Assembly (NCBI GenBank): GCA_027023425.1
Contig: JALVVL010000022.1
Coordinates: 13,730-77,729 of the forward strand
DNA length: 64,000 nt
Reading direction: 5' to 3'
Source: Anaerolineales bacterium
GTDB taxonomy: Bacteria > Chloroflexota > Anaerolineae > Anaerolineales > DRMV01
Shown in pieces: positions 1 through 7,163 of this stretch. The translations under genes and the position numbers were made by a program. A model generated the notes under the pieces. It did not search any database. It saw only the letters and a program-made list of their open reading frames with translations, and had not been told where the DNA came from. The first letter of the stretch is position 1. Each line of letters begins with the position of its first letter.

Positions 1-95
1 CCTCTGCTTCCTCTGCGCCTTTGCGTTATCATCCACAGATTTACACAGATTTTCACCGATTGATTTTGTGAAACCACGGATTTCGCAGAAAAATC
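1..95. repeat. CACAGATT-type dispersed repeat block
   Basis: Non-coding sequence made of words such as CCTCTGCGCCTTTGCGTTA, CACAGATTTACACAGATT and TTTCGCAGAAAAATC. The same words recur in most long intergenic regions of this window. Open frames through it encode only repeat translations and are not genes. The block is interrupted at its right end by a hairpin-rich inserted element and resumes after it. Confidence 0.85.
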
Positions 96-317
96 GTAAC
101 TGCCCACCCACCCTGTAAGCGAGGGTAAATCCCTCAGTGCAATGCGAGCAAAAGTCCACGCAGGTGGACTTCGCAACCTGTAGCCCGCGACTTCAGTCGC
201 CGGGCGCAAGCGGCGGCAGTTGAAACTGCACCTACTGCCTGCGAAGTCGCCCTACGGCGACTTTTTGGGAAAAGCAAGCCCCAAGCATATTGCACTCACT
301 CTCGCGTAGGTAATTAC
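96..317 (+). mobile_element. MITE-like element E1, copy A (222 bp)
   Basis: The element begins GTAACTGCCC and ends GGTAATTAC, so its ends are imperfect inverted repeats. Inside are several hairpins: AGTCCACGCAGGTGGACT, a CGACTTCAGTCG palindrome, GCAGTTGAAACTGC, and a strong AGTCGCCCTACGGCGACT stem followed by T residues. A second copy lies near 19.7-20.2 kb and a truncated inverted copy near 54.1 kb. It is flanked by GAAAAATC at 88-95 and AAAAAATC at 318-325, a probable 8-bp target duplication with one mismatch, and sits inside a CACAGATT repeat. It has no coding capacity, so it would have to be mobilised in trans. Confidence 0.75.
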
Positions 318-512
318 AAAAAATCTGTGCTAATCTGTGGTTTTTCTCTTTGCGCTCTCTGCGCCTCTGCTTCCTCTGCGCCTTTGCGTTATCATCCACC
401 GATTGACACAGATTTTCACCGATTGATTTTGTGAAACCACGGATTTCGCAGATTCCGAAGAAAAAATCTGTGCGAATCTGTGTAATCTGTGGTTTTTACC
501 TACCGATTGACA
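318..512. repeat. CACAGATT-type dispersed repeat block
   Basis: Continuation of the block interrupted by element E1. It contains AAAAAATCTGTGCTAATCTG, TTGCGCTCTCTGCGCCTCTG and CACCGATTGACACAGATTTT words. It ends just downstream of the tatA stop codon. No gene is seen. Confidence 0.85.
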
Positions 513-526
513 CGAAGTAAGCCGGA

Positions 527-718
527 TCACTCCGAAGGCGTGCTGGCATCTTCCTCATTCTCCGATTCATCGTGCTCATCCTTACCTTGCAAACCTTCGC
601 GGAACGCGCGGATCCCCTCGCCGAGTTCACGCCCAACCTTTGCTATCCTCCCTACCCCAAACAAGACCAGTATTATCGCAAAAATTATCAGCAGTTCGCC
701 GATCCCAAAAGTTTCCAT
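527..718 (-). CDS. tatA: Sec-independent translocase protein TatA/E
   Basis: A 63-residue TatA/E-family subunit of the twin-arginine translocase, which exports folded proteins across the cytoplasmic membrane. One N-terminal membrane helix (about residues 5-21, GELLIIFAIILVLFGVG) is followed by an amphipathic helix (about 25-45, KVGRELGEGIRAFREG) and a short acidic tail. A strong Shine-Dalgarno GGAGG precedes the ATG. No tatC or tatB lies nearby, so this subunit is encoded alone. It is transcribed divergently from the LysM lipoprotein gene, from a shared palindromic promoter. TatA and TatE cannot be separated from sequence alone; TatB is less likely because the tail is short. Confidence 0.93.
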   Translation of the reverse strand: METFGIGELLIIFAIILVLFGVGRIAKVGRELGEGIRAFREGLQGKDEHDESENEEDASTPSE

Positions 719-780
719 GATGCGCCTCCTTCACAATAAAGCGACTTGAGAGAGACAAGTCGCGCCCAAAATCGGCTCTT

Positions 781-820
781 GCGGGCATTATACCGCGCCA
801 TTAGAGGGTATAATGCCCGC
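781..820. promoter_or_regulatory. Palindromic divergent promoter, tatA / LysM lipoprotein
   Basis: GCGGGCATTATA at 781-792 and TATAATGCCCGC at 809-820 are a perfect 12-bp inverted repeat separated by 16 bp. Each arm carries a TATAAT box pointing outward: 792-787 on the minus strand toward tatA and 809-814 on the plus strand toward the LysM gene. On the plus side the ATG follows the box by 6 nt, which suggests a leaderless mRNA. No consensus -35 hexamer is evident on either side. Confidence 0.65.
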
Positions 821-1810
821 ATGGTACACAAACTGCGTGATACTGCAAGCGCAATAACAATTGCCCTGCTGTTGGCGCTGGCAATCGGGGGATGTACACC
901 CAACGCTACCAGTGTTCCAACCGCGATCCCTTCCACCAAGCCCACAGCAACGCCGACGCCAATTGTGCTTACCCCCTACGCCTCCCCAACAGCCACGCCC
1001 ACAGCCACAGCGCCCAAAAGCACCCCATCGCCCACACCGAGCCCAACGCCCTACATTTACACCGTGAAAAAAGGCGATACTTTGCTGGGAATAGCCCTCA
1101 AACTCGGAGTCACACTCAAATCCCTCAAAGAAGCCAATCCGGGGATAAACCCAACCGCTCTCTCGGTAGGCACAAAACTGATAGTGCCGTATAACGAAGA
1201 AAACCCTGCGGCGCTGCCAAGCCCAACACCGGTGCCGCTTGAATTGAGTAGGCCGGTATGCGCGCCCTCGCCCGACGGAAGCGTAGTGTGCTTATGCGAA
1301 GTGAAAAACCCAAGCGCGAAAAGCGTTGGCGCGGTGGAAGTCACCTTCAGATGGGGCAACCTCACATTCACCGGTTCTGCCTTGCTGGATATGATCCCAC
1401 CCCACGGCACAGGAGCAGTGGTGGGGCGCGCTAAGATGACATCATTTCCGCAAGCCACCCCATCGGCCAGATTGACGCGCGCTCTCATATTGCCCGATTC
1501 AGTAATAGAGACAACCTATCCACCACTAAAAACCACGGTTACAAGCGTGAAAATCGCGCCCAACAAGTTAGGCGCGGTTATCAAAGGGCAAATCCAATTG
1601 CCAAAAAAGCCTGAAATTGCCGAAGTGTGGGTGGTAGCAACCGCTTATGATTCAAAAGGTGAAATTGTCGGCGCCCGCCGTATAGAAATTCACCCAAAAA
1701 TTGGGCAAACTTCCCCCTTAGCATTCAAGATCGGCGTTTACAGCGTTGGAGTGCCGATAACGCGCACGTCAATCATGGCCGAAGCACACGCCGCACCCAG
1801 CGGCCATTAA
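821..1810 (+). CDS. LysM domain lipoprotein
   Basis: A predicted surface lipoprotein of 329 residues. Starting at the ATG at 821 gives a classical signal peptide with lipobox AIGGC (Cys25), whereas longer frames upstream would bury it. A Pro/Thr/Ser-rich spacer (about 27-78) leads to one LysM peptidoglycan-binding domain (about 79-125, TVKKGDTLLGIALKLG). The remaining 200 residues look like two beta-rich domains of no family I recognise; FxLD-type domains are possible. The TATAAT box ends 6 nt before the start codon, so initiation is probably leaderless. It likely sits on the outer face of the membrane, bound to the cell wall. Confidence 0.8.
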   Translation: MVHKLRDTASAITIALLLALAIGGCTPNATSVPTAIPSTKPTATPTPIVLTPYASPTATPTATAPKSTPSPTPSPTPYIYTVKKGDTLLGIALKLGVTLKSLKEANPGINPTALSVGTKLIVPYNEENPAALPSPTPVPLELSRPVCAPSPDGSVVCLCEVKNPSAKSVGAVEVTFRWGNLTFTGSALLDMIPPHGTGAVVGRAKMTSFPQATPSARLTRALILPDSVIETTYPPLKTTVTSVKIAPNKLGAVIKGQIQLPKKPEIAEVWVVATAYDSKGEIVGARRIEIHPKIGQTSPLAFKIGVYSVGVPITRTSIMAEAHAAPSGH

Positions 1811-2772
1811 GGCTTCCACACCTGCGTGGAGTTATTGCCACAGGTAACCCACTTTCCGGCGTAATAAACACAAACCTCAACTTCAAAACGCGTACTGCCT
1901 TTGTCGAGCTTCGGGACTTTCACGATATCCGAAAAGAAGTTCCCACGCAAGCGTACAAGCCGGTAGTAAAAGGGATAATCATCGCTGTTTTTGCGTACTT
2001 GAACAGCGTTTTTGCGTACTTGTACCGCCAGCACCACAGACGGTGTTGAAGACAAGGTCCCAAACAGAGGCGATACACCGATTTTCAAAAGGCTCTCGCC
2101 CTCGGCTTCAATATTGGGCTGAACAAACCAATCGGGCGAGTAGTCCATCGTAAGGTCGGCGGAAAACAGATTGGGATGAATTTCAAAGAAGTGCTTTCCA
2201 AGAGGAAGCGGATAAACAAGCCCGCCATTTTTTGAATAACACAGCGTGATGTTTGCAAACTTTTGACACAGCAGATCGCCTTGCTCTGTCAAATCCCCTA
2301 CTGGCTTGCCACTACATGCGAAACCGCCATGCTCGGCAATCCATTTAGCAAACCGCTGCGGCACTTCCACGCCCTCTATTGTGGTCATGTTTTGCATACG
2401 AACGCTTCTTCTTGTATGCCTTACTTTGTTCCCGTTCAACGCTAAAAGAAACACCCCTTTCTCGGGAAAGCGCGCGTCCCACGCAAGCACAGCGTTGCGG
2501 TATACCATTGCCAAGTAACGATTCCGATACCACACAGGACCGGCTATCCATTCCCCTACTCCGTCGCTCTTGCCACACTTGTTCCATACTTCTGGGAAAT
2601 TGTTGAGAACCGGTCCGGCTTCGGAAACGAGGAGGTCAGGGCGAGGGGCATTACCACCTCCAGGCCCGGAGGGAGATATAGAAACACCCATCCCCCCACA
2701 TGCCGCGATTAGCAGTGGAAATAGCGCCAACAAAAGCCATAATTTGCGCTTGCTCAACAGGCCGTAAAACAC
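1807..2772 (-). CDS. Lipoprotein of unknown function
   Basis: An unrecognised exported protein of 321 residues. I place the start at the GTG at 2772 because GAGGAGG sits just upstream and the product then opens with a lipoprotein signal peptide (LLALFPLLIAAC). A Gly/Pro-rich linker follows, then a globular region with scattered Cys, Trp and Tyr. Near the C-terminal third a 7-residue unit, AVQVRKN, is duplicated in tandem (DNA about 1984-2026), apparently a recent 21-bp duplication. The 3' end overlaps the convergent LysM gene by 4 bp. A TACAAT box lies on the minus strand near 2819-2824. No enzymatic motif is visible. Confidence 0.72.
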   Translation of the reverse strand: MFYGLLSKRKLWLLLALFPLLIAACGGMGVSISPSGPGGGNAPRPDLLVSEAGPVLNNFPEVWNKCGKSDGVGEWIAGPVWYRNRYLAMVYRNAVLAWDARFPEKGVFLLALNGNKVRHTRRSVRMQNMTTIEGVEVPQRFAKWIAEHGGFACSGKPVGDLTEQGDLLCQKFANITLCYSKNGGLVYPLPLGKHFFEIHPNLFSADLTMDYSPDWFVQPNIEAEGESLLKIGVSPLFGTLSSTPSVVLAVQVRKNAVQVRKNSDDYPFYYRLVRLRGNFFSDIVKVPKLDKGSTRFEVEVCVYYAGKWVTCGNNSTQVWKP

Positions 2773-2973
2773 GGCGTCCTCCTCATCACCTCGTACACAC
2801 CTCTTCAATTAGCCATATTGTACCAGAATTTTGGCCCGAAACTTGCATACAACATCAAGTTTACCATAATCCTCAACTTTTCAGAGAGTGTTGCACGCAA
2901 TTCGCTCTGCACGAGGGCAAATCTAGCCGAAATTGCAGTAAAACTTCAAACAACCCCGGCCTTGGAGGCAAAA

Positions 2974-3231
2974 ATGCCAGAAGAATGGAAAATAGCCCTA
3001 AAAACCGGCAACCTTGCGCAAGCAGAAATTTTGCGGGGGCTGTTAGAAGCGCAGGGAATACCGGCGCGCACCATGCAGGAGCCGGCGGCGCGCGCCATCG
3101 GCTTACAGGTAGGCCCGTTCGGCGAAATCAGCATCATCGTGCCAGAAAGTCGCCTTGCCGAAGCCGAAGAGGTTATCAACGCGTTCTTCCGCGGGGATTT
3201 TGAGAATAACAATAACCCAGTAACAGATTAG
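2974..3231 (+). CDS. DUF2007-type small protein
   Basis: An 85-residue cytosolic protein resembling the DUF2007 family (a ferredoxin-like, GlnB-like fold), which NCBI often labels putative signal-transducing protein. The visible pattern is LKTGNLAQAEILRGLLEAQG, then GIPARTM, then a final EISIIVPESRLAEAEEVI segment, matching the alternating beta-alpha order of that family. I chose the ATG at 2974 because TTGGAGG precedes it; upstream in-frame sequence lacks family similarity. It converges on the M23 peptidase gene with a 15-bp gap. The true function of the family is unknown. Confidence 0.7.
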   Translation: MPEEWKIALKTGNLAQAEILRGLLEAQGIPARTMQEPAARAIGLQVGPFGEISIIVPESRLAEAEEVINAFFRGDFENNNNPVTD

Positions 3232-3246
3232 AGCCTTTACTTCCCC

Positions 3247-4665
3247 CTACGGAAAGACACGGTCAAGCCATTCCTGCGGGTCAACCGGCATGCCGTCAAC
3301 CCTCACTTCCCAATGCAGGTGAGGGCCGGTCACACGCCCCGTGCGCCCAACTTTGCCGATAAGGTCGCCCTTGTGCACGGTTTGCCCCTCCTTCACAAGT
3401 GCGGCCGACTGGTGGCAGTAGAGCGTGTAAACGCCCCAACCGTGGTCAATAATGGTGACGTTGCCGTGGATTTCGGTTTTGCCCACAAAAACAACCTTGC
3501 CGCCGGCGGGGGCGTAAATGGGCGTGCCGACGCGCCCGCAAAAATCCAAGCCCGTGTGATACCAGAAAAACGCGCCTGAGTTATAGTTGCGCCGCGCCCC
3601 AAAATACGAAGGGTGGCAATCTGAGAACGGGGGCTTTTCGGGCGGCGCGAACTTCCCTTCCCAATAACGCTGAGGCATTGCCGCGGCGGTCTTCTGCTCC
3701 AAAAAACGCTCCTCTTTGCGGTTGAGTTCGGGGTTGAGCAAAGAAGGCGGCACGTTGAGTTTTTCGTAGTAGTAATCGCCAGCCACAACGCGCACCGCCT
3801 GCGCAAACCCAAACGAGCGCCCATCGGCGAGCGTTACCGTCAGGCTGAGCGGGTAAATTCCCGGCTCGGCGAGCGCGTGAATCCCCTTCAGCGCAACCCA
3901 GCCGTTGGGCTTTGCCTTCCAGCGGAAGAAGGGCATTTTTTCGCCGTCAAACTCGCCCACAACCTTTTCGGCGCCCTTGGCAGAAAGGACAACCTCGCCC
4001 GTGCGCCCTTGCACCCATTCCCTTGGCTTCAGCGTAGCCGCAAAGCCGCTTGGGAAGGCCGAAAGTGCGCCCTTCGCCCCATTGCCTGCAGGCGCAATCA
4101 GCACATCCCCCGGAATGGCATCCCAGCGGGCGTGGAGGCCGTTGGCAAAGACAAGCGCCCATACGCTTTGATGCGAGCGCAGGGCGGCGTCAAGCAAACT
4201 TTCATCGCCCAAAAGCAGGCGCTCACCCGCGGCGGGTTTTGCGCTTTCGGGCACTACAATGGGCTTACCTGCATAAAATTGAAACGGAGAAACGAGGTGA
4301 TTGAGGCGCGCCAACTTGTGCGCGGGGATGTGGAGCGCTCGCCCCACAGAAAACAGCGAATCCCCAAAGGCGGTTTTTTGCACAATCAGCCTACCGGTTA
4401 CGCCCTCCAGCCCCGGAATGACAAGCGTTTGCCCCGCACGCAGGGAGTTTGGGTTGGTGATGTGGTTAGCCGCCATGAGCGCTCGCACGTCCACACCAAA
4501 GGCAAAGGCAATATCAGAAAGGGTATCGCCCGGGCGCACCACGTAGGTGGGCAAATTATCGCCATCACCTTGGGCGCGCGCCGTCAGCGGCAGCGCCAAC
4601 GCCGCACCCAAAAGAGCCACCGCCAGTAGAATTTTGGCAAGTTTGAGCGGAGCGCGTTTCACCAT
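3247..4665 (-). CDS. LysM / M23 peptidoglycan endopeptidase
   Basis: A secreted zinc metallopeptidase of 472 residues predicted to cut peptidoglycan cross-bridges. A signal peptide ends near residue 31 (LTARAQ). A LysM domain (about 40-85, YVVRPGDTLSDIAFAFG) and a weaker LysM-like region (about 93-140) are followed by a linker of unknown fold. The C-terminal M23 domain (about 360-470) keeps its zinc ligands in HTGLD and GPHLHWE. It starts inside the 3' end of the DUF192 gene, overlapping by 7 bp, so the two are co-transcribed and probably translationally coupled. The role would be cell-wall remodelling; the exact bond cut cannot be read from sequence. Confidence 0.9.
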   Translation of the reverse strand: MVKRAPLKLAKILLAVALLGAALALPLTARAQGDGDNLPTYVVRPGDTLSDIAFAFGVDVRALMAANHITNPNSLRAGQTLVIPGLEGVTGRLIVQKTAFGDSLFSVGRALHIPAHKLARLNHLVSPFQFYAGKPIVVPESAKPAAGERLLLGDESLLDAALRSHQSVWALVFANGLHARWDAIPGDVLIAPAGNGAKGALSAFPSGFAATLKPREWVQGRTGEVVLSAKGAEKVVGEFDGEKMPFFRWKAKPNGWVALKGIHALAEPGIYPLSLTVTLADGRSFGFAQAVRVVAGDYYYEKLNVPPSLLNPELNRKEERFLEQKTAAAMPQRYWEGKFAPPEKPPFSDCHPSYFGARRNYNSGAFFWYHTGLDFCGRVGTPIYAPAGGKVVFVGKTEIHGNVTIIDHGWGVYTLYCHQSAALVKEGQTVHKGDLIGKVGRTGRVTGPHLHWEVRVDGMPVDPQEWLDRVFP

Positions 4666-5024
4666 GTTACCTCATCGCCAATTTGAAATTCGGCAAGGCG
4701 CGCAGGGTGCAATTCCAAAACATAGCGCGCCGGCGAGCGCGGCACGCCAAACCCAACCCAAGGCTTCAAAAGCCGCGCATCAACCACGCGCCGCGCACCG
4801 TCAAGCCACACCACCGCAATCGGAAAGCGCATAAAAAGCATGTGAATTGCAGTATCAAGCCGACCCTCGCGAGGCCAAACAAAGAGCAAGCCGTCATCCT
4901 CGGCAATGGAGTGCCGCCCCATCAGCCCCAAAAACCGGCACGAAAACGTGTCGCACAGCCGCACGGAAAGCGGTTGCCGCAGCAAACGCGTTCTGTTCAC
5001 AATTTGCAGGCGTTTCATGGGCAT
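4659..5024 (-). CDS. DUF192 family protein
   Basis: A small DUF192-family protein of 121 residues. The family is widespread and uncharacterised and is often secreted or membrane-associated; this copy has no signal peptide with the chosen start. Family hallmarks seen are RTRLLRQPLSVRLCDTF, FLGLMGR, and IHMLFMRFPIAVVWLD. I chose the ATG at 5024 because a TATAAT box (5036-5031 on the minus strand) ends 6 nt upstream, giving a leaderless start like that of the LysM lipoprotein; ATG 5018 is an alternative. It leads an operon with the M23 peptidase. Confidence 0.78.
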   Translation of the reverse strand: MPMKRLQIVNRTRLLRQPLSVRLCDTFSCRFLGLMGRHSIAEDDGLLFVWPREGRLDTAIHMLFMRFPIAVVWLDGARRVVDARLLKPWVGFGVPRSPARYVLELHPARLAEFQIGDEVTW

Positions 5025-5030
5025 GGCGGC

Positions 5031-5036
5031 ATTATA
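5031..5036 (-). promoter_or_regulatory. -10 box for DUF192-M23 operon, probably leaderless
   Basis: TATAAT reads on the minus strand, followed by GCCGCC and the ATG at 5024. The same TATAATGCC word and the same 6-nt distance occur at the LysM lipoprotein promoter. With normal spacing, transcription would start at or next to the start codon. There is no Shine-Dalgarno. Confidence 0.6.
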
Positions 5037-5067
5037 ACACCCGCAACCGTTCAAGGGAGACGGAAGA

Positions 5068-5450
5068 AAAACCACAGATTACACAGATTAGCGCAGAGGA
5101 GAAGATTAGCGATTTAGGATTTGCGGATGTTCCCTAAAATCGGTGTAAATCTGTGCTAATCGGTGGATAGGGACGCCAAGGTCGCCAAGGACACAAAGGA
5201 CGCCAAGAATAAAATCCACAGATTACACAGATTAGCACAGATTTTTTCTGTGTTCTCTGTAAATTTCTGTGTTTTCTGTGTTTTTCCTTCAATCGGTGCA
5301 AATCTGTGTCAATCGGTGGATAAAACAAACCACAGATTGCACAGATTAGCACAGATTTTTTTCTGTGTTCTCTGTAATTTTCTGTGTCCTCTGTGGTTTT
5401 TCTTCAATCGGTGCAAATCTGTGTCAATAGGTGGATGGTAACGCAAAGAC
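5068..5450. repeat. CACAGATT-type dispersed repeat block
   Basis: A 380-bp non-coding block of degenerate repeat words: AAACCACAGATTACACAGAT, GATTAGCACAGATTTTTTCT, TGTGTTCTCTGTAA and CAATCGGTGGAT. At least two internal copies of a unit of roughly 110-125 bp can be seen, one starting near 5210 and one near 5330. It sits between two genes facing away from each other. Open frames in it translate to repetitive ICVICGF-like peptides and are not genes. Confidence 0.85.
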
Positions 5451-5474
5451 ACAGAACCATCACCAGCAAAGCGG

Positions 5475-5480
5475 TATAAT
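5475..5480 (+). promoter_or_regulatory. -10 box for thrC
   Basis: TATAAT, preceded by GCGG, lies 47 nt upstream of the thrC start codon and just after the repeat block. No good -35 hexamer is visible at 16-18 bp upstream. The resulting leader of about 40 nt contains the GAGG Shine-Dalgarno. Confidence 0.5.
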
Positions 5481-5527
5481 CTCCCTGCAGGCTTACCCTG
5501 CCAAATCTTCGCTACGAGGTGTCAACG

Positions 5528-6766
5528 ATGAGTGCGTTCACATACCGCTGTTCGCAGTGCGGCGCGGAGTTCGCCGCCGATGAAGCAACCTACACCTGCC
5601 CAAAGTGCGGCGGCAATTTGGATGTGATTTTGGATTACGAAGCGCTGAAGCCCAAAGCCGAGGCGCTGTTTGCCGCGCCGCCCGACGAAGCCTCGCTGTG
5701 GCGCTATTTACCACTCTTGCCGGTCGGCGACCCGCACGGCGAGGGCACCCCCCTGCGCCGCGCCGGCTGGACTCCGGTTTACACCCTGCCCGCGATCCGC
5801 GAAAGCCTTTCCATGCCCAATTTTTGGCTGAAGGACGAAAGCCCCAACCCCACCGCGTCGTTCAAGGACCGCGCGAGCGCGATCGTGGTGGCGCGGGCAC
5901 GCGAAATCGGCGCAGAGGTGGTGATAACCGCCTCCACCGGCAACGCGGGTGCAGCGCTGGCGGGCATGGCCGCCGCGGTCGGCCAAAAAGCCGTCATCTT
6001 AGCGCCCAAGAGCGCCCCGCAAGCCAAAATCGCCCAACTGCTGGTGTTTGGCGCGCGCGTCGTGCTTGTGGACGGCACTTACGACGACGCTTTTGACATG
6101 ACCGTTGCCGCGGCGGAAAAATACGGCTGGTACTGCCGCAACACCGGCTACAACCCCTTCACCGCCGAAGGTAAGAAAACTGCCGCTTTTGAAATTTACG
6201 AGCAGGTCATCCGCCCCAACGGGCTTGCCAAACTCAATGTTTTCATCCCCGTGGGCGATGGCAACATCATTAGCGGCGTTTACAAGGGTTTTTGGGATTT
6301 GCAACAGGTGGGCTTGATTGAAAACCTGCCGCGGCTGTTTGGCGTGCAGGCGATCGGCTCGGCGGCTATTGCCAACGCGTGGAAGCGCGGCACCGACGAA
6401 ATTGAGCCCGTTTCCGCGCACACTTTAGCCGACAGCATAAGCGTTGACCTGCCGCGCGACGGCTTCCGCGCCCTGCGCGCTGTGCGCAACACTGGCGGCG
6501 CTTACATCACCGTGCCCGATGAGGAAATTTTGAAAGCCATCGCCGATTTAGGGCGCACAGGCGTGTTTGCCGAACCTGCCGCCGCCACCGCCTTTGCCGG
6601 TCTGAAAGCCGCGCTGAAGGACGGCTTGATTTCGCCCGACGAGCCAACTTTGGTGCTCAGCACGGGCAGCGGGCTGAAAGACGTCGCCGCGGCAATGAAA
6701 GCCGTCCACGCCGCCCCCGTAGTGCCGCCCGATGTGGAAGAACTGGCAAAGGTGCTTGGGGAATAG
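5528..6766 (+). CDS. thrC: Threonine synthase
   Basis: PLP-dependent enzyme converting O-phosphohomoserine to threonine, of 412 residues. An N-terminal zinc-ribbon-like motif with two CXXC pairs (CSQCGAEF, CPKCGGN) precedes the fold-type II core. The PLP lysine lies in ASFKDR, and the phosphate-binding loop STGNAG follows. A Ser/Gly-rich STGSGLKD loop near the C-terminus completes the cofactor site. I favour the ATG at 5528 because GAGG lies 8 nt upstream; an in-frame GTG at 5519 is possible. It stands alone between repeat-rich gaps. Threonine feeds the glycine C-acetyltransferase route encoded at 26.3 kb only if a threonine dehydrogenase exists elsewhere. Confidence 0.94.
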   Translation: MSAFTYRCSQCGAEFAADEATYTCPKCGGNLDVILDYEALKPKAEALFAAPPDEASLWRYLPLLPVGDPHGEGTPLRRAGWTPVYTLPAIRESLSMPNFWLKDESPNPTASFKDRASAIVVARAREIGAEVVITASTGNAGAALAGMAAAVGQKAVILAPKSAPQAKIAQLLVFGARVVLVDGTYDDAFDMTVAAAEKYGWYCRNTGYNPFTAEGKKTAAFEIYEQVIRPNGLAKLNVFIPVGDGNIISGVYKGFWDLQQVGLIENLPRLFGVQAIGSAAIANAWKRGTDEIEPVSAHTLADSISVDLPRDGFRALRAVRNTGGAYITVPDEEILKAIADLGRTGVFAEPAAATAFAGLKAALKDGLISPDEPTLVLSTGSGLKDVAAAMKAVHAAPVVPPDVEELAKVLGE

Positions 6767-6772
6767 GGGCAG

Positions 6773-6804
6773 GATTTAGGAATTTAGGAATTTAGGAATT
6801 TAGG
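6773..6804. repeat. 8-bp tandem repeat (AATTTAGG)n
   Basis: About four head-to-tail copies of an AATTTAGG unit, directly downstream of thrC. It may be a replication-slippage tract. No hairpin or coding role is seen. Confidence 0.8.
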
Positions 6805-6866
6805 GATTGAGGTATTCGGGTATTTGGGTGCTGAGTTCCTTAGAGCCTATCCGAAATTTTTCAGAT

Positions 6867-6956
6867 TTGTCACTGAGAGGCGGCATAGCCGCCGAAGCAG
6901 TCTCCTGACCGGTAAAAGGGAGATTGCTTCGCCTCTGCAGGGCTCGCAATGACACC
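6867..6956. repeat. Hairpin repeat, CACTGAGAGGCGGC...CTCGCAATGACA type
   Basis: A palindrome-rich stretch with GGCGGCATAGCCGCC, GAAGCAGTCTCC, GGAGATTGCTTCGC and a final CTCGCAATGACA. It resembles the interior of the small element at 57.9 kb, so it may be a degenerate relative. It lies between thrC and the GAF sensor gene. Confidence 0.6.
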
Positions 6957-7025
6957 ATCACGATATTTTTCGGAGAGAGTCTTGCAACCACAAAAACCCG
7001 TCTGACCGACAAGACGCCTTTTCGT

Positions 7026-7092
7026 CACACGGGGAACACAGCGGGCACGGAGGAAAATATAAAATCCCTGTGTCCACCGTGTTCCCTGTGTG
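7026..7092. repeat. Long inverted repeat upstream of the GAF sensor
   Basis: CACACGGGGAACAC at 7026-7039 pairs with GTGTTCCCTGTGTG at 7079-7092 (13 of 14 positions). The loop of about 40 nt contains a further GGAGG and TATAAAAT. It could form a hairpin in the leader of the downstream gene or be a remnant of a repeat. The rest of the 6767-7163 gap shows nothing gene-like. Confidence 0.55.
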
Positions 7093-7163
7093 AAACAAGC
7101 AAAAACTGGAATGGTGAGACCTACCGGCAATCACCACAAACCCCATAAAGCGGTAAACGCGAC

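Noticed and set aside
244..266. Free-standing terminator AGTCGCCCTACGGCGACT + T-run
   Set aside because: It is an integral part of E1 and present in all copies, with no gene upstream on that strand here. It is recorded within the element instead.
330..530. Open frames in the repeat blocks (also near 5134-5352, 12195-12380, 16332-16670, 37289-38109, 61518-61997)
   Set aside because: Their translations are repeat words (ICVICGF, HRLHRLAQIF, RTQKKSV), they overlap one another in several frames, and lack Shine-Dalgarno sites. They are artefacts of the repeats.
2818..2973. Upstream extension of the DUF2007 gene to an ATG at 2818
   Set aside because: Upstream residues lack family similarity and Shine-Dalgarno, whereas TTGGAGG precedes the ATG at 2974.
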